Below, piece after piece: positions 9,702 through 21,152 of a DNA stretch of 64,000 bases. Numbering within the stretch: position 1 is the stretch's first letter; each line of letters begins with the position of its first letter. Source of the DNA: Dactylis glomerata (lineage: Eukaryota > Streptophyta > Magnoliopsida > Poales > Poaceae); NCBI GenBank assembly GCA_007115705.1, contig QXEO01000876.1, forward strand, positions 1,013,017 to 1,077,016. Reading direction: 5' to 3'. Both the position numbers and the translations under genes were made by a program. The notes below the pieces were generated by a model that was not told the DNA's origin, did no database searches, and worked only from the letters and a program-made list of their open reading frames with translations.

Positions 9702-10921
9702 TCAATCAGAATTTTCCAGCCGGTACAACTGTTGCAGTGTAGGCGGTGGCACCGAAAGTTCTTGTTGCACCAACATATACGTCGAGGAACGAGGACACCA
9801 CCAGCTCCCTTTGCGCGCATGCGCTCCTTCTAGCTCGATCTGGTCGTAGTGGTCGGAGTAACTCTTCGGCACAAGGTGGGGAGCGACATGGCATACCAGT
9901 CTGAGTGGCATGTCGTCATCTGCAGGTGTCTGAGATGCACCATTCGGCGGCAAGGTGAAATAAATTGTGTCGACTCGAATGATCGGGAACTGCAGCTGCT
10001 GCCTGCCGCTGGTGACGGCACTTGCATTGTCGGTGGAATTATGGTTACATCTCCGTGACGCGTGGATGCACCACATCGACAGAGACGATGGGTTGATGGA
10101 ATAGCTCGTTTCCTGCGTTAGCAACTCCCTGGCGAATTCCCTCGTGGTTGCACACGCAACACCGAACTGCGGAGGCAGGAATTCCAGGGAGGACATGACG
10201 ATGTCCAAGATGTCAGTACCTTCATGAAGCCGGAACATCACAGAGTGCAGCAGGTTCTTCTCCCACGTCGAGGTATCCTCGTAGGAGAGAAAAAGAAGTA
10301 TCTCTTTCCGGTCAACATCGCATGGATGAAGCAAGAGGAGGGCCTCCTTGCTACCGTTTCTGAAGGAGAATTCAAGTGTATTTCCTGCAAGGAGGGGCTC
10401 CATAGGAACTTTGAAGGTGCATACCATCAAACTCCTTGGACGCCCTCCAAACCGCACGTACCTGAAGAACTCGTCGGCGACGCCCGCTAGCCTCTCGAAC
10501 CGCCGCACCGTCGGATCGCTGATCTGGTCCGCGTCGTCGTCCTCGCCACGGCCAAACCCAAATGGCATGAAGCGTTTCGCCGCTCGAGCGATGCGCTTAC
10601 GGGCGGAAGACATAGGCTGCAGCCTTATTGCAGTTCCCTCGTTCTGTTGGTGCTCCATGGATCTCCTCCTGTAAGCGCGCAAGATGCCGTCGCCTTCCTT
10701 GGCGGCGCACTTCAGCCGGGCCTTCCAGCTGAGCAATGGTTGGTGGAGTATCTGCCAATCTTCGGACACGGCAACAACGCTGTGGATCTTTAGCACCGCA
10801 AACTCTCCAATCTTTCGGCGTTCTCCTCACCGCTCCCATTCTCTCTTGGGTTACCTGATAGGATCGAGAAGATTCTCCCTACTGACTCGCTTGCGACTGC
10901 GGATCCTAAGATTTCAGCCAT
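9702..10921 (-). pseudogene. Grass NLR-associated-like protein of unknown function, unit A (frameshifted)
   Basis: A long frame of 364 codons resembles a grass-specific family that shares an Rx-type N-terminal helical region with NLR immune receptors but lacks NB-ARC and leucine-rich repeats. I recognise this by the KIHSVV..SEDWQILHQPLLSWK and LKCAAKEGD phrases, from memory only. The frame has no ATG at its 5' end. An ATG at 10921 starts MAEILGSAVASESVGRIFS, a fitting N-terminus, but that frame stops after 44 codons. A doubled GA at 10803-10806 accounts for the shift; one GA fewer would join the frames. It is probably a pseudogene. An internal start in the long frame could still give a shortened protein. 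Confidence 0.6.
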
Positions 10922-11256
10922 AGTGATCACTGATCCTAGTTGGCTTCACTATCAGGGAAGTAATAGCTCCTCCTCCGGTAAATCAATCTACCTTATAAGC
11001 AGTAGCTAGCTGCTACGCTTTACTGAAGCCAGTTCTTTCTTGGCAGGACTAAACTGCTCAGCGTGTTGAACTAGTCATCAGTGATAAATGCGTAGCGTAT
11101 GGAAAAAGTACTTTGAAAGCGACACGAAAAAGGAAGGAGACCTCACCTATCGTTTTACCTTCCCTGGAGGCCTGGACGATAAGTTTTGGCTGATGCGTGA
11201 TGGGGTTTCTTATACGTGGCAATTCACTGAGCACGGGAGAAATCGCGGGAAAATAT
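10922..11256. other. 5' flank of the NLR-associated-like gene, no gene seen
   Basis: A short ORF at 11088-11288 runs into the MITE and has no recognisable domain. I see nothing else. The equivalent in unit B is 23020-23354. Confidence 0.5.
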
Positions 11257-11657
11257 CTAGTGATGCCACCACCTATATGATATCATGATATTATTTTTTA
11301 AAATTCGAATTTGTAAGTGTTAAATTTTTTGAAATAAATTTGTAGATATTCACAAGATATGTATTTATATTCTCAAGATTTTTTGGAATCAAAATCGAAA
11401 TACACTAAGAGAAATAAAAAGAATAAATTGCTATGTGAATAGTGTCAATTTGTGTTTTGCCTTTTTATGACACTGTTCATGTTAGGTTTGTCTTTTTTGT
11501 TTCTTCGAGTGTATTTATAATTTGGTTCTAAAAAATTTAGGGATTGTAAACACATATCTTGTGAACATCTAGAAATTTATTTTATTTTTAAAAAAATTAT
11601 TACATTTAAATTTTAAAAAATGGTATCATAGTATCATATAAGTTGTGATATCACTAG
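11257..11657. mobile_element. 401-bp foldback MITE, unit A
   Basis: The two ends are inverted copies over most of the element, beginning CTAGTGAT and ending ATCACTAG; pairing continues, with mismatches, through blocks such as CACAAGATATGT and AACAAAAAAGACAAA. It is flanked by ATAT on both sides (11253-11256, 11658-11661). It has no coding capacity. It lies between the NLR-associated-like gene and the next P450. Copy at 23355-23755. Confidence 0.8.
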
Positions 11658-11862
11658 ATATGTTCACCTGACCCGAGGCCTCGAACAAACAACAAAATAC
11701 CAACAAATAGCAACAGGCACATAAGGTTGAACCCACCATAGGCAACCAAACAAGACCAAAATTATACTGCGTGACCGCATATATGAAAAGCTCATTCCAT
11801 CGGTATTTGAATGCCTTATTACATGGTCAAGTATGTGGAAACATATAGTGAACGACATGCGG

Positions 11863-14186
11863 TCACATATGTGATAAAAGTGCCCTAAGCTTAATTTGTG
11901 CACCATGCATCGGACGCATCAGCTTTCTGTTATCTACGGCATGTATGTATGATGGTCCGAGCTCAAACTCAAAGCGTTGAAGGATCATGGATAACGCCAT
12001 CTTGGCCTCAATCAAGGCGAACTGTTGGGCGATGCATATCCGTGGCCCCAAACCGAATGGTAGGAATGCACCAGGATTCTTGGAAGCCTTTGAGATCCCG
12101 TTGGTGAACTTCTCTGGCCTGAACTCATGAACGTCGCTTCCCCATATGTTTGGGTCATGGTTCATTAATAACAAGGGAAGCTCGATGAGCACACCAGCTG
12201 GGTATGTGATGCCTCCAATCTCCATCTTCTTGTACGTTTTTCGAATGAACGCGACAGCGGGCGAGTACAGCCGGAGGACCTCGTAAAGAACCGTGGTCAC
12301 CTGCATTGCACGATTTATATATCCAATTGTATATTTGGTTGTAACAATCTAATCTAATCAAGTAAAGAAAATATTACTCACCACTCTGAGTCGGTTAAGG
12401 TCATGGTACTCAAGTTTGTTCTTTCCAAATAACCCAATGGCCTCCTCTCTCGCATGGTCCTGCCACTCCGGATGCATACTTAGTGCGATCATTGCCCATG
12501 TGAGCAATATTGACGTCGTTTCTGTACCAGCAAAATAGAACATCTTGCATTCTTCCACGACCTCTTCAATGGTCATCCCTGAGATAGATTGGCCATTATC
12601 ATCCGAATTTGTCATGTGTGACTCGAGCAGCAAGTTGAGTAGGTCATCTTTGGTATCTTCTCCTTCTTGCACTGCTTGCCTTCTTTTTCCAATTAGACCG
12701 TGTAGAATGGATTCAATTTCGCTATTAATTTGATGCATTTTCCTGTTGTTTTTTGTGGGTAAGGTCCTGTTAATACCCCCAACAAATTGTTAGTATATAG
12801 TACGAACTAATGGAACAAAATCAATCCTCCTGTATTTTTTACTTAATCATGTAACAATTCTGATTATTTAAGTCAGTTCGGGTCAATAAAACATGGTCCG
12901 GAATGTACTCTAAATCTGTACTCCCGATTTTGATTAATCTCCCGTTCTCCAAGATATAAGACAGTTCACCAGACTGTTTTATCTTGCGAAAACGTCTTAC
13001 ATTGTGGGACGGATTTAGTAGTTTTCAAACTAAACTAGAGATGCATGTGGAAATAAGTTCTGTTAGAAAGTTTGACAGGATGGGTATACGCCAAACGGAA
13101 GCTTAACTAGGACAACTAGGTTTAGGTGCTGACTTACAAGTAACCGGGAATGGCAATCTTCAAAGCCCCTGCTTTGAGGCGCTCAATTTGCTCGGATTGC
13201 AGCTGAAAAATCCTGGCACCTTCAAGGTAGTTACTGCCAAAGGCGGTGCGAGAAATGACATCTCCAGTGAGTCTTTTGAGCTCTGGGAAGACATCCACCT
13301 CAAAGGTACCATCTAAGCCAAGGGATCCTGTCCATCTACTCACAAGCTCTTCACAGCATGTAGAAATCGCTGGCAGCATGAGCTGCAAATTAAACGATGC
13401 ACTGGGAGGATCAATCATACTTACTATGTTTATAAAAGGGAAATCACACACTGAGTTCCAGTAAATAAATTCGCAAGTCTATGACTGAAGCACTGCATAT
13501 CAGTGTTTTTCAGGCTTTTCTCTAGTCCTATTCTCTCTCTTTTTTCAGTTCGTTTCCGATCATAATTATGGTCAGGCGGCATCTGTGAAGTTTTCCCTCT
13601 GCTAATCAATGGAAGCCAGCAATTGCTGGATCTTTCAAAAAAAAAACAATTACAGGTACCTTGAGCTTCTCTGGATGGAATGCGGCCATGCGGGGTTGAT
13701 GATCCTCCTATGTTTGACCCATTTCTCGCCCTTGTAGGACGCGAAGCCTCCGGCAAGCAGCCTGGACAGCGCCGGAGAGTTGGGCTTCTCGAAGTGGCCG
13801 AACTTGTTGGACAGCACTTCCTTGGTCAAGTCAGGGTCGCTGATGGTCACCTTGGGAAACGGACCAACCCATGATAGACAGGTCTTGCCGTGCTCCTGGA
13901 CAATGTCGTGGAGGAGCGGTGCGACAAGGGGTGCTATGTTGTGGCAACGCAACGGTATCGACCTTGACCGCGCTTCCCTGCTCCGCCGCACATAGTCCAA
14001 GAAATCGCCCATGAGGAAGCGGTACGACGTGCCGCGAAGCCCCTGCGCGCGCAAGGCCCTCTCAAGCCGTCGCGGGTGCCACCACAGCAGATCTAGCAGC
14101 CACAGAAGCACAAAGCACAGGGTGCCGTATACCAGGAAGCTCCATGGCAGTGAAGCTGGATTCATTAACTCCTCTCTAAGGACCAT
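11863..14186 (-). pseudogene. CYP72A-type cytochrome P450, copy B (frameshifted)
   Basis: Four exons: 13660-14186, 13138-13382, 12382-12766 and 11863-12300. Without the 8 extra bases at 13680-13695 the exons sum to 1587 nt, or 528 residues, the normal size for CYP72A. Visible landmarks are the anchor, AGTETT (I helix), YEVLR (ExxR), FRPEKF (PERF region) and the haem loop FGLGPRICIAQ, whose cysteine is present but whose usual last glycine is alanine. In the sequence as given, translation shifts after the exon 1 residues NPA and stops early in exon 2. Family members oxidise hormones, terpenoids or herbicides; no substrate is implied here. A splice variant that removes the 8 bp would rescue it, but I see no suitable site. 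Confidence 0.87.
13680..13695 (-). other. 8-bp excision-footprint-like duplication in P450 exon 1 (copy B)
   Basis: Same two octamers as in copy A. Here the rest of the gene is present, so it can be seen that this 8-bp event is the only frame break in an otherwise complete set of four exons. Confidence 0.7.
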
Positions 14187-14256
14187 TTCTCTCTTTGTAA
14201 GTAGGAGAAATGACAGTAAACTGATTCGATTGAATGGGTATGCTAGAGATGGTCAC

Positions 14257-14265
14257 GATATATAG
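14257..14265 (-). promoter_or_regulatory. TATA-like box of P450 copy B
   Basis: Same motif and spacing to the ATG at 14186 as in copy A. Confidence 0.55.
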
Positions 14266-14807
14266 AGATTATCCCACTTGTATAATTTATTGCAATATAG
14301 TACTTGGTCAGTGCCGTTGCTCCTAAACAACTTTGTAGAGAAGAAACTGTGGTGGAAATCCGATTGGTTAAATTAGGGACGATGACGGCATGGACTCATG
14401 GGACAGGGCCACCAATCAATGGTATTCGAAGACAAGGATTATCCTATGATGCCACCATATATACAATAATCCCATGAGTAATCTAGTACTCCCATGGAGT
14501 ACTAACGTAGTACTCACCAGTGAAAATCTAGTCAAAGTTCTCTCTAGAAATGCATACAACTTTTAAACGCGTGAAGAAGAGGAGGGTTGAACACAAAGTC
14601 CAACCTGCTCCAGAAGCATATCGCCCCCAACGAAGTGCAAACTCTTATGCATCATATCAGCTTGATGCAAACTTTTGAGCCCTTTATAAAAAAAACTAAC
14701 AACTTACCGTTTATGCTACAAATACCTGGCAGCTGCCAGTAAACATTAACTGCATGACTGCGTCGACAAGTACAGAGCTAGCACGTCGTGTTTAATTTCT
14801 ACTCGGA

Positions 14808-15782
14808 TCACTCGACATCGCCCTCGATCTTTGGCCACCCGTTCTCGGCTTGTGATTTCACAAACGCTGCTAGCATCTTGATATCTTCTTCAGGTAGCCG
14901 GGGCCCAAAGGTGCACTGCCCTCTGGGGGTGCATTTCTCTCCGTAACCCTACACATGATGAAGCACACATACATATTGTTGCCAAACATTTGCTCGTTTC
15001 AACGACATAATGGAGTTTGATAGTGATGGCTGAAGTTTACATACCGGCATCCTTCCCTTCCCGTAATACGTAATGTTGTATATATCTTCCTCCGTCGCAA
15101 CTCCATTCCTGAATCAAATTCGCCTCTTTGCCTTAGTCTAACAGATAACAAGCCTCAGAGGATGTGGTTTGACGAATAACTCGGCCATATGCCCATACCT
15201 CTCAAGATCCTTCATGGAGAGAGTGGCTCCCTGGACTCAAAGCAGCGAAATGAGAACAAACGGTGATCTAGCTAAACCTTTAAATTGCAGTCATTTTCGA
15301 CAGGATTTTCAGCAACTCACCGGCTGTAGGATGTTCCCTCCCGTGTCATGGCAGCCAATGCACGCCTTCTGGAACAGCGCTGCTCCTTGGGACTGGGCAA
15401 ATGCTGTCCAAAATTTGAGGAATCAGAAGAATGCCATGTGCTCGATCAACAATTCAACATGCAATTTTCACCATCCGAACCTGATAATTTGGCCTATGCT
15501 GCAAACTAGTTACGTTGCCGTATCTGGAGACTGGAGTTCCGCACTGCTAGCTAGTGTAATTCCGGGGAACAAGGCGTGAAGGCTGGGCAAACCTGGTGGA
15601 ATGGCGGCAGGGATGCCAGGAGGCGCGACGGCGGCAGCGAGGAGGAGGGACGCAGCCAAGATGGGCGCAGCCACGGCGAGAGAGGCAGGTGGCTGCTTCA
15701 GGCTGCAGCGGCACGCTGCCCTTCGCTGAGGACTGTGAGGCCGCGGCGCCGGCGGCAGTGCAGCTAGAGAAAACAGGTGCAT
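14808..15782 (-). CDS. PETJ: Cytochrome c6A, thylakoid lumen, copy B
   Basis: Exons 15593-15782, 15321-15403, 15199-15230, 15045-15108 and 14808-14948 give a protein identical to copy A, and the introns and upstream DNA also look identical. All splice sites, the CIGCH haem site and the two loop cysteines are kept. It sits about 620 bp downstream of the broken P450 copy B, in the same orientation. Nothing suggests that it is inactive, so units A and B together should double the gene dose if both promoters work. Confidence 0.92.
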
Positions 15783-15929
15783 CGCTCGGCCACTGGCAGT
15801 GTGGAGTGGGAGTGGCCCGGGCTTGCCTCGTGGTAGACACAAAACGTGGTTCAAAGAGACGACACGTAGTAGAGGTGAGATGGATCGGGTTGGCCTACAC
15901 AGAAATGCAGGAGCTCTTCACGGGCGCAT

Positions 15930-17855
15930 GACACCAACAACTCCATAAGAGTGCCGGCCTATCACGGTGCAGAACGAAGATCGCAAAATCACATCTGAAA
16001 TATAGCAGACGGCATAACAGCATTTTACAGAGCAGAAACATGTACAAGTCTTCGAACCAAAATTACCTTGTGAGCTTCTGTACCGCAGAAGAAACAAAGT
16101 CTTGCTTAAACCAATGAAGTAACTGGTAAATTTTAGTGAGCTTGTTGCTTCTATTTTGCTCGGGATACTTCTGACTTCTTCATTCGCGAATCAGAGTTTG
16201 CAGTGGTATTGCAACGTGATGCACTGCCCAGCTTCCAGGTGCGCAGTCACACCAAGTCAGGTGGAGACATTGGACATATCTAATGGTTATAAGGGACCTG
16301 AATGGAATCTCTTTTGTGCATGACAATTGACAATACAACAATAGCAAAAATCTTGTTCAGCCTTCTGAGAATAGCAAATGTAGCATTCCATTATTGGCGT
16401 CATTTCAGTTATAGTTATAACTGCTGCCTCTAACAGATTAATTTTCTGATGCATTGGTACTAATTTTCTAGGCAACTGTCATGATTCTACCTTCAGAATG
16501 GACCACCAAGTCCCCAACAATCTCAAGTGCAGGAGACTACAAAACCAAGCAAGTGCCTAAGGGGATAACATTTTCCTTCTAGAATACACTAGGACCAATA
16601 TAATTGGTCAGACTTTTAGACCCTTTCATTAAAACTATTGTACGCTGTGTAAATGTTCGATTCAGTTTATACAAATATCAAAATAACCATTAAAACAAGA
16701 TATTTCGGAAACAGAGAATATGGACTTTATAAGAAAATGATACAGGATCTTTAGTATTCCTAATAGGGAAACACTAGTTAACCAGTTTTCAAGGCTGGAG
16801 TAAGCTTATGTGCCTCAATGCTCTCTTTTCAGTACTGAACTCACTATAAATACTTGTCCATGTTTTTTTTCCTTTCAGGAGTCAATTGACAATACATCAG
16901 ATCAAAAGTTAACTAAACATCCTTACCAACAAAGAAATATATCATTGTTAACTCCTGTTATCATAGCATATGTGTTAGAAATGTAGGAACTCTTATCAAG
17001 ATGCGCTTCAAGTGACAGGTGCAAGACGCCAACAAATCCATGAGAGTGCCGGGCTATCACGGTGCAGGACGAAGAATACGAAATCACATCTGAAATATAG
17101 CAGACGGCATAAAAGCCTTTCACAGAGCACGAACATGTACAAGTATTCATATCAAAATTACCTTATATGCTTCTCTACTGCAGAAGAAGCAAAGACTTGA
17201 TTAGACCAATGAAGTAACTGGTAGTACCTCCGTTTCTAAATATAATATGTATGGTAAGCTAAAATAGCTTATCAAAACGTCTTATGTTATGGAACAGATG
17301 TAATATAACTTTAGTGAGCTTGTTGCTTCTATTTGCTCATATAGCAAAAATCTTGTTCATCCTTCTGAGAATAGCAAATGTAGCATTCCATTATTGGTGT
17401 CATTTCAGTTATAGTTACAACTGCTGCCTCTAACGGATTAATTTTCTGATGCATTGGTAGTAATTTTCTAGGCAACTGTCATAATTCTACCTTCACAATG
17501 GACCCCAACAATCTCAAGTGCAAGAAGCTACAAAGCCAAGTCCCTACTACAGGGGATAACATTTTCCTTCTAGAATAATTTTAGACCCCTTTACCAACAA
17601 ATAATTCTATCATTGTTAACACCTGTTATTATAACTTATACATTAGGTTGCACACAATGAAGATGGAGGCTTTACTGTACAAGGTTTCATGGCAGGAAAG
17701 CTAGAACTGTAGAACGAACCATGCAGAGTTTACTGGAAATCATGGTTCAACCTTTAAATCACAAACTGTAATCACAAATCAGCAATACTTGGACAATACT
17801 AGCTATAACTTTAAATCACACTTCTAGCTTCCACGTAGCAACACAGCTATGTGGA
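15930..17855. repeat. Two degenerate repeats of about 1.07 kb upstream of c6A copy B
   Basis: Copy of the repeat pair at 3825-5750 with no difference seen. The first repeat is about 15930-17009 and the second 17010-17855. Confidence 0.8.
17223..17303. mobile_element. Small Stowaway-like MITE remnant (unit B)
   Basis: Identical copy of the element at 5118-5198. Confidence 0.6.
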
Positions 17856-17867
17856 AGCTAGAAGTGT
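17818..17867. repeat. Perfect-arm hairpin next to the LINE-like insertion (unit B)
   Basis: Identical to the hairpin at 5713-5762. Confidence 0.75.
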
Positions 17868-17874
17868 AGAACAA

Positions 17875-20382
17875 GGTTTTGCGTTGCGTTTGATGTCAAA
17901 TGAGTAAACCCTGGGGGTGAGGAGAGAGAATCCGCATCGGGTGCTCCCGCGACGCGCCGCCGCCGCAGCTCTTGGAGCGCGTCCGCCGCCGCCGCAGCTC
18001 TTGGAGCGCGTCCTCCGCTGCCGCCGCCGCCACGCCCTCCCTGCTTACCGGCCTCCCTCCTCCTGTGCTGCCGCCTGCGTGAGTTCGCCGCGACCGGAAG
18101 GGAAGGCGTGGTGGCCTGCGTTTGGCTCCTGCCGCCGCCCGTCGCCGCTCCTGCTGTCCGTGTTGACTGGGGGAACCCCGTCGCCTCCCCTCTCCTCGTC
18201 GGCAACCAGGGGATCGTCTAGGATCCGCTCTCGCGTCCATGGGGGCGTTGGGCGCGGGCGCGCCGCCGCCGCCGCCGCCGCGCTGATTTCCCGCCCCCGG
18301 CACCCCTGCTTCCACGTCGTCCGCCTCGTGGTTGCCCTCAGCCGTCCTGCTCGTCAACGCCGGTGTCTCCTCCTTGCCGGTGTCCAGCTCTTCTTCGTTG
18401 CGGCGTCGGCGCTCGCCGAGGCCGCCTCTGCGTTGCGGCGCCTGGGTTCTCCGAGGCCGCCTCTCGGCCTTCGTCGCTCGGCCACGCTGAGCCCGTGTCG
18501 GTTCCTCGTGTTCCGGCACGATGGTTGCCGAGCCGCCTGCTCCTCTTCATCAGCCGCCGCCGGCGCCCGACTCCCTTCCTCCGTCGCCTTTCCGGCCGAA
18601 GGTTTTCTCCTCTGCGGAGAAGTTGCTCCTCTGCTGCTCCCGAAGCCCGCAAGATCCCGCGGAGGAATCGCCATTGCCGGAGCTTTCTTCGGCTTTGCCC
18701 CGTGCACCCCCTGCTCCGGCTGTGGGCTTGGGCGATGAGGAGGGCTGGCAGCATGTGGGTTCTGGTCGTCGCTCTGCCCGAGCCATTGCGCCCCCATCTT
18801 CGAGGGCGGAAGCGCTGGAGCGGAGTCTCGCCTTCAAGAGGTGGGCTCGAGGGCGGTGCTTCCGTTGTCTCGAGCGTGGCCACCAGGTTGGCACTTGTCG
18901 GGGGCCCTTCCGTTGCATCCGTTGTCGTCGTTCGGGTCACCGCGAGCGCAACTGCCACCGGCGTTCTTCAGTCGGCCGCTCTCCTACTCCACGAAGCCGC
19001 TATCCTACTCCACGAAGCCGCTCTCCATCTGCTGGTCCTCCTCGCTCTGCGCAGTCTCGGACTTGGGCCGAGGTTGTGCGCAAATCATCGCCGCCTACCT
19101 CGAGTTTGCCTTCATCCCCTCCTGGAGTGGGCCGGAATGCCACTACCAGCGTCGTTTCAGATTTCGACTTGCAAGCCCAGTTTGCTACTCTGCGCACTGA
19201 GCTCCTGCAGCTTGTTGCGGATCGCATCGAAGAGGTAACTAGGCCCCTGCGGGATGAGGCTGCTGCTTTGAAGCTTTGGTTAGCGCGTGCTGCCGGAAGT
19301 TGGGAGCGTGCAGAGGCAGCTTCTTCCAAGGGTGTGGGGTGCGCCCCGGTTCGATCTTCAGATGCTGGGTTGTTGGATGCTGAGCTCTTTGAGATCTATG
19401 GCCCCTACTCGCCTATTCATCGTGTCTGCGGCTCGCCTACTGCTGACTTGGACGACGAGTGCTCTTTGGGTCCTTCACCTTTGCTTTCGGATGCGCATGT
19501 TGGTAATGTGGCATCTCTTGAGGGTCTTCGAGACTCCATCTCTGATGACGTCGAGGGTTTTGGGTTGGATGAGCTTTTTGTTGAAGCTCCAGTTGATCCT
19601 GAGGTTGATGACTCCACAAAGCTCTGCGATTTCTTAGCCAACTTGGCTTCGAAAAAGCAGGCGCCCAGGTCGCCCTTGCATGCGCCTTTGGAGGAGACCC
19701 CTGCTGCCGCCAATGTCTTTGTTTCGTCAATCGTGGCTATGGATGGCACTCAAGTTGCTCCGGAGGACCCTGTCGCCGACAAGCGCAATGCCTTTTTGTC
19801 ATTGGTTTTTCGGCCACTGTCTCCGCCTATCCTTGCTACGCCGGGCCCTAGGCGCGCTCGTGCTCCTATGGAGGTGGCATCCACACCTCGTCGGAGTGGT
19901 CGCATCGCGAAGCAAAAGCAGAAGCGTAAGGATGCTACAACTCAGGAGTTGCTCGCGCGCACTTTGGGCCTCTTGGAAGAAAACGCTGAGTTTGATGACA
20001 ACGCCCTTGCGGCCTTCAACGACAAGTTTAAGACCCCGTTGTCGCCTCGGTCCATTATGATGCTTGGCTCCCTCGTGAAGAAGATGGAGAAGGTGAAAAA
20101 GCCCAAAGGCAGAAAGGTCGACTCCAAGAAGAAGGCGACTGAGATTACATGATATGACAGATGCATTTGTTGCATCCTAGGTGTGGATTCGTCGAAAATG
20201 TGGTTGGCTGGGGGGTGTTTTTGTGTTTTCTCTGGTTGTGTTGCTGTCTTTGGTTTTGGGTGTTGTCCGCTTGTCGGTTTCTGGTGTTGTACGGTTTTCG
20301 ATTTGGTTTCCCTATAAACCGGATCACTTTTCCCTCTTCTTAATGAATAGCCAGAGCTCCTGGCGTTTGCGCTAAAAAAAGA
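17875..20382 (+). mobile_element. LINE-like retroelement with ORF1 only, unit B
   Basis: Copy of the insertion at 5770-8283, with the same 15-bp target duplications at 17860-17874 and 20383-20397. It is 6 bp shorter in the GCC-repeat leader. Both elements share target and neighbours, so they arose by duplication of the whole unit, not by two insertions. Confidence 0.8.
18521..20152 (+). CDS. LINE ORF1-like zinc-knuckle protein, unit B (intact)
   Basis: An open frame of 543 codons. The N-terminus is proline-rich. Two CX2CX4HX4C zinc knuckles follow at residues 113-126 and 132-145, then an SPTPRSR-type serine-arginine tract (about 153-177). An acidic middle part follows, and a basic C-terminus with KKMEKVKKPKGRK and two lysine-rich patches could bind nucleic acid or enter the nucleus. 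In plant LINEs such a protein coats the element RNA. No reverse transcriptase follows; the element ends 230 bp after the stop. Several long GC-rich ORFs in other frames over 17900-19240 are shadows. Whether the protein is made is unknown. Confidence 0.75.
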   Translation: MVAEPPAPLHQPPPAPDSLPPSPFRPKVFSSAEKLLLCCSRSPQDPAEESPLPELSSALPRAPPAPAVGLGDEEGWQHVGSGRRSARAIAPPSSRAEALERSLAFKRWARGRCFRCLERGHQVGTCRGPFRCIRCRRSGHRERNCHRRSSVGRSPTPRSRYPTPRSRSPSAGPPRSAQSRTWAEVVRKSSPPTSSLPSSPPGVGRNATTSVVSDFDLQAQFATLRTELLQLVADRIEEVTRPLRDEAAALKLWLARAAGSWERAEAASSKGVGCAPVRSSDAGLLDAELFEIYGPYSPIHRVCGSPTADLDDECSLGPSPLLSDAHVGNVASLEGLRDSISDDVEGFGLDELFVEAPVDPEVDDSTKLCDFLANLASKKQAPRSPLHAPLEETPAAANVFVSSIVAMDGTQVAPEDPVADKRNAFLSLVFRPLSPPILATPGPRRARAPMEVASTPRRSGRIAKQKQKRKDATTQELLARTLGLLEENAEFDDNALAAFNDKFKTPLSPRSIMMLGSLVKKMEKVKKPKGRKVDSKKKATEIT

Positions 20383-20527
20383 AGAAGTGTAGAACAAACC
20401 ATGTAAAGTTTACTGGAAATCATACTTCAACCTTTAAATCACAGATCAGCAGTACTTGGTTCAAGCCAGTGTAAAAAACCAAAAATTGAATGAAGTTACC
20501 CTTTTGCGAATTCGTGTTCAAAAAAGT

Positions 20528-20840
20528 TCATTTTTTCCCACGCCGCCCTTTCCTGCGAAATTGAAACGACCGGCAGGAAAAGCTAAAAACCTGCAGCGTG
20601 CGGCTGCGCGCCACCACCGCACATGGTATAGCGGCGTGTGCGTGCACGCCACTGTACATACTATACATACTAGACGGTGGCGTTGGGTGGACAGCACGCC
20701 ACAACCAGTCGCGTTAATGGTGGCGTATGAACCCACGCCACCATTAACTGACAATCAGTGGCGCGAAATCGGTGGCACGGCAGATCCGTGCTAGCAAAGC
20801 CAAAACCACCACGCTACCAATGGCCTATTCTATACTAGTG
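20528..20840. mobile_element. CACTA-like terminal segment, unit B
   Basis: Same as 8430-8742; the hairpin is at 20713-20748. Confidence 0.45.
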
Positions 20841-21152
20841 ATGGTAGCTCATTTTGAGAAAGTTTTTTGTGATATTTGCAATATTACATGTTTGATATTT
20901 TTCCTTGCAACTATATCACATAATATGACACCACGCGAAGGTTTTACATTGTTTGGATCATTTTTTGAATTTCTTATGCTGATCAAACTTCATGTAATGT
21001 TTTTATGTCTTACTTAATTTTTATTCACAAATGTGTAATATTTGATCGTAGACATCTAAATCTTTTTTTTTCAAATTTTGATATATATTTTGTATTTTTG
21101 TGAATTAGAATGATTTAGTTATGATTTTTCTAAGATTAATGTGATAAACGGG

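Larger units (their letters stand above)
1..12105. repeat. Tandem segmental duplication, unit A (left end cut)
   Basis: This stretch recurs at 12106-24203 with an offset of 12105 bp, falling to 12099 after a GCC-repeat length change near 5920 and to 12098 after a 1-bp change near 8385. It carries a P450, a cytochrome c6A gene, a LINE-like insertion, an NLR-associated-like gene and the next P450. By eye, outside one 446-bp tract in the P450 first exon, I see only about seven differences from unit B, so the duplication is very recent or the copies are being homogenised. The unit begins before position 1, so the true left boundary is unknown. Confidence 0.95.

Noticed and set aside
9702..10796. 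NLR-associated-like gene starting at 10796
   Set aside because: The codon is GTG, and family-like N-terminal sequence lies upstream in another frame, so a frameshift explains it better.
11088..11288. 66-codon ORF before the MITE
   Set aside because: It runs into the transposon end and has no recognisable domain.
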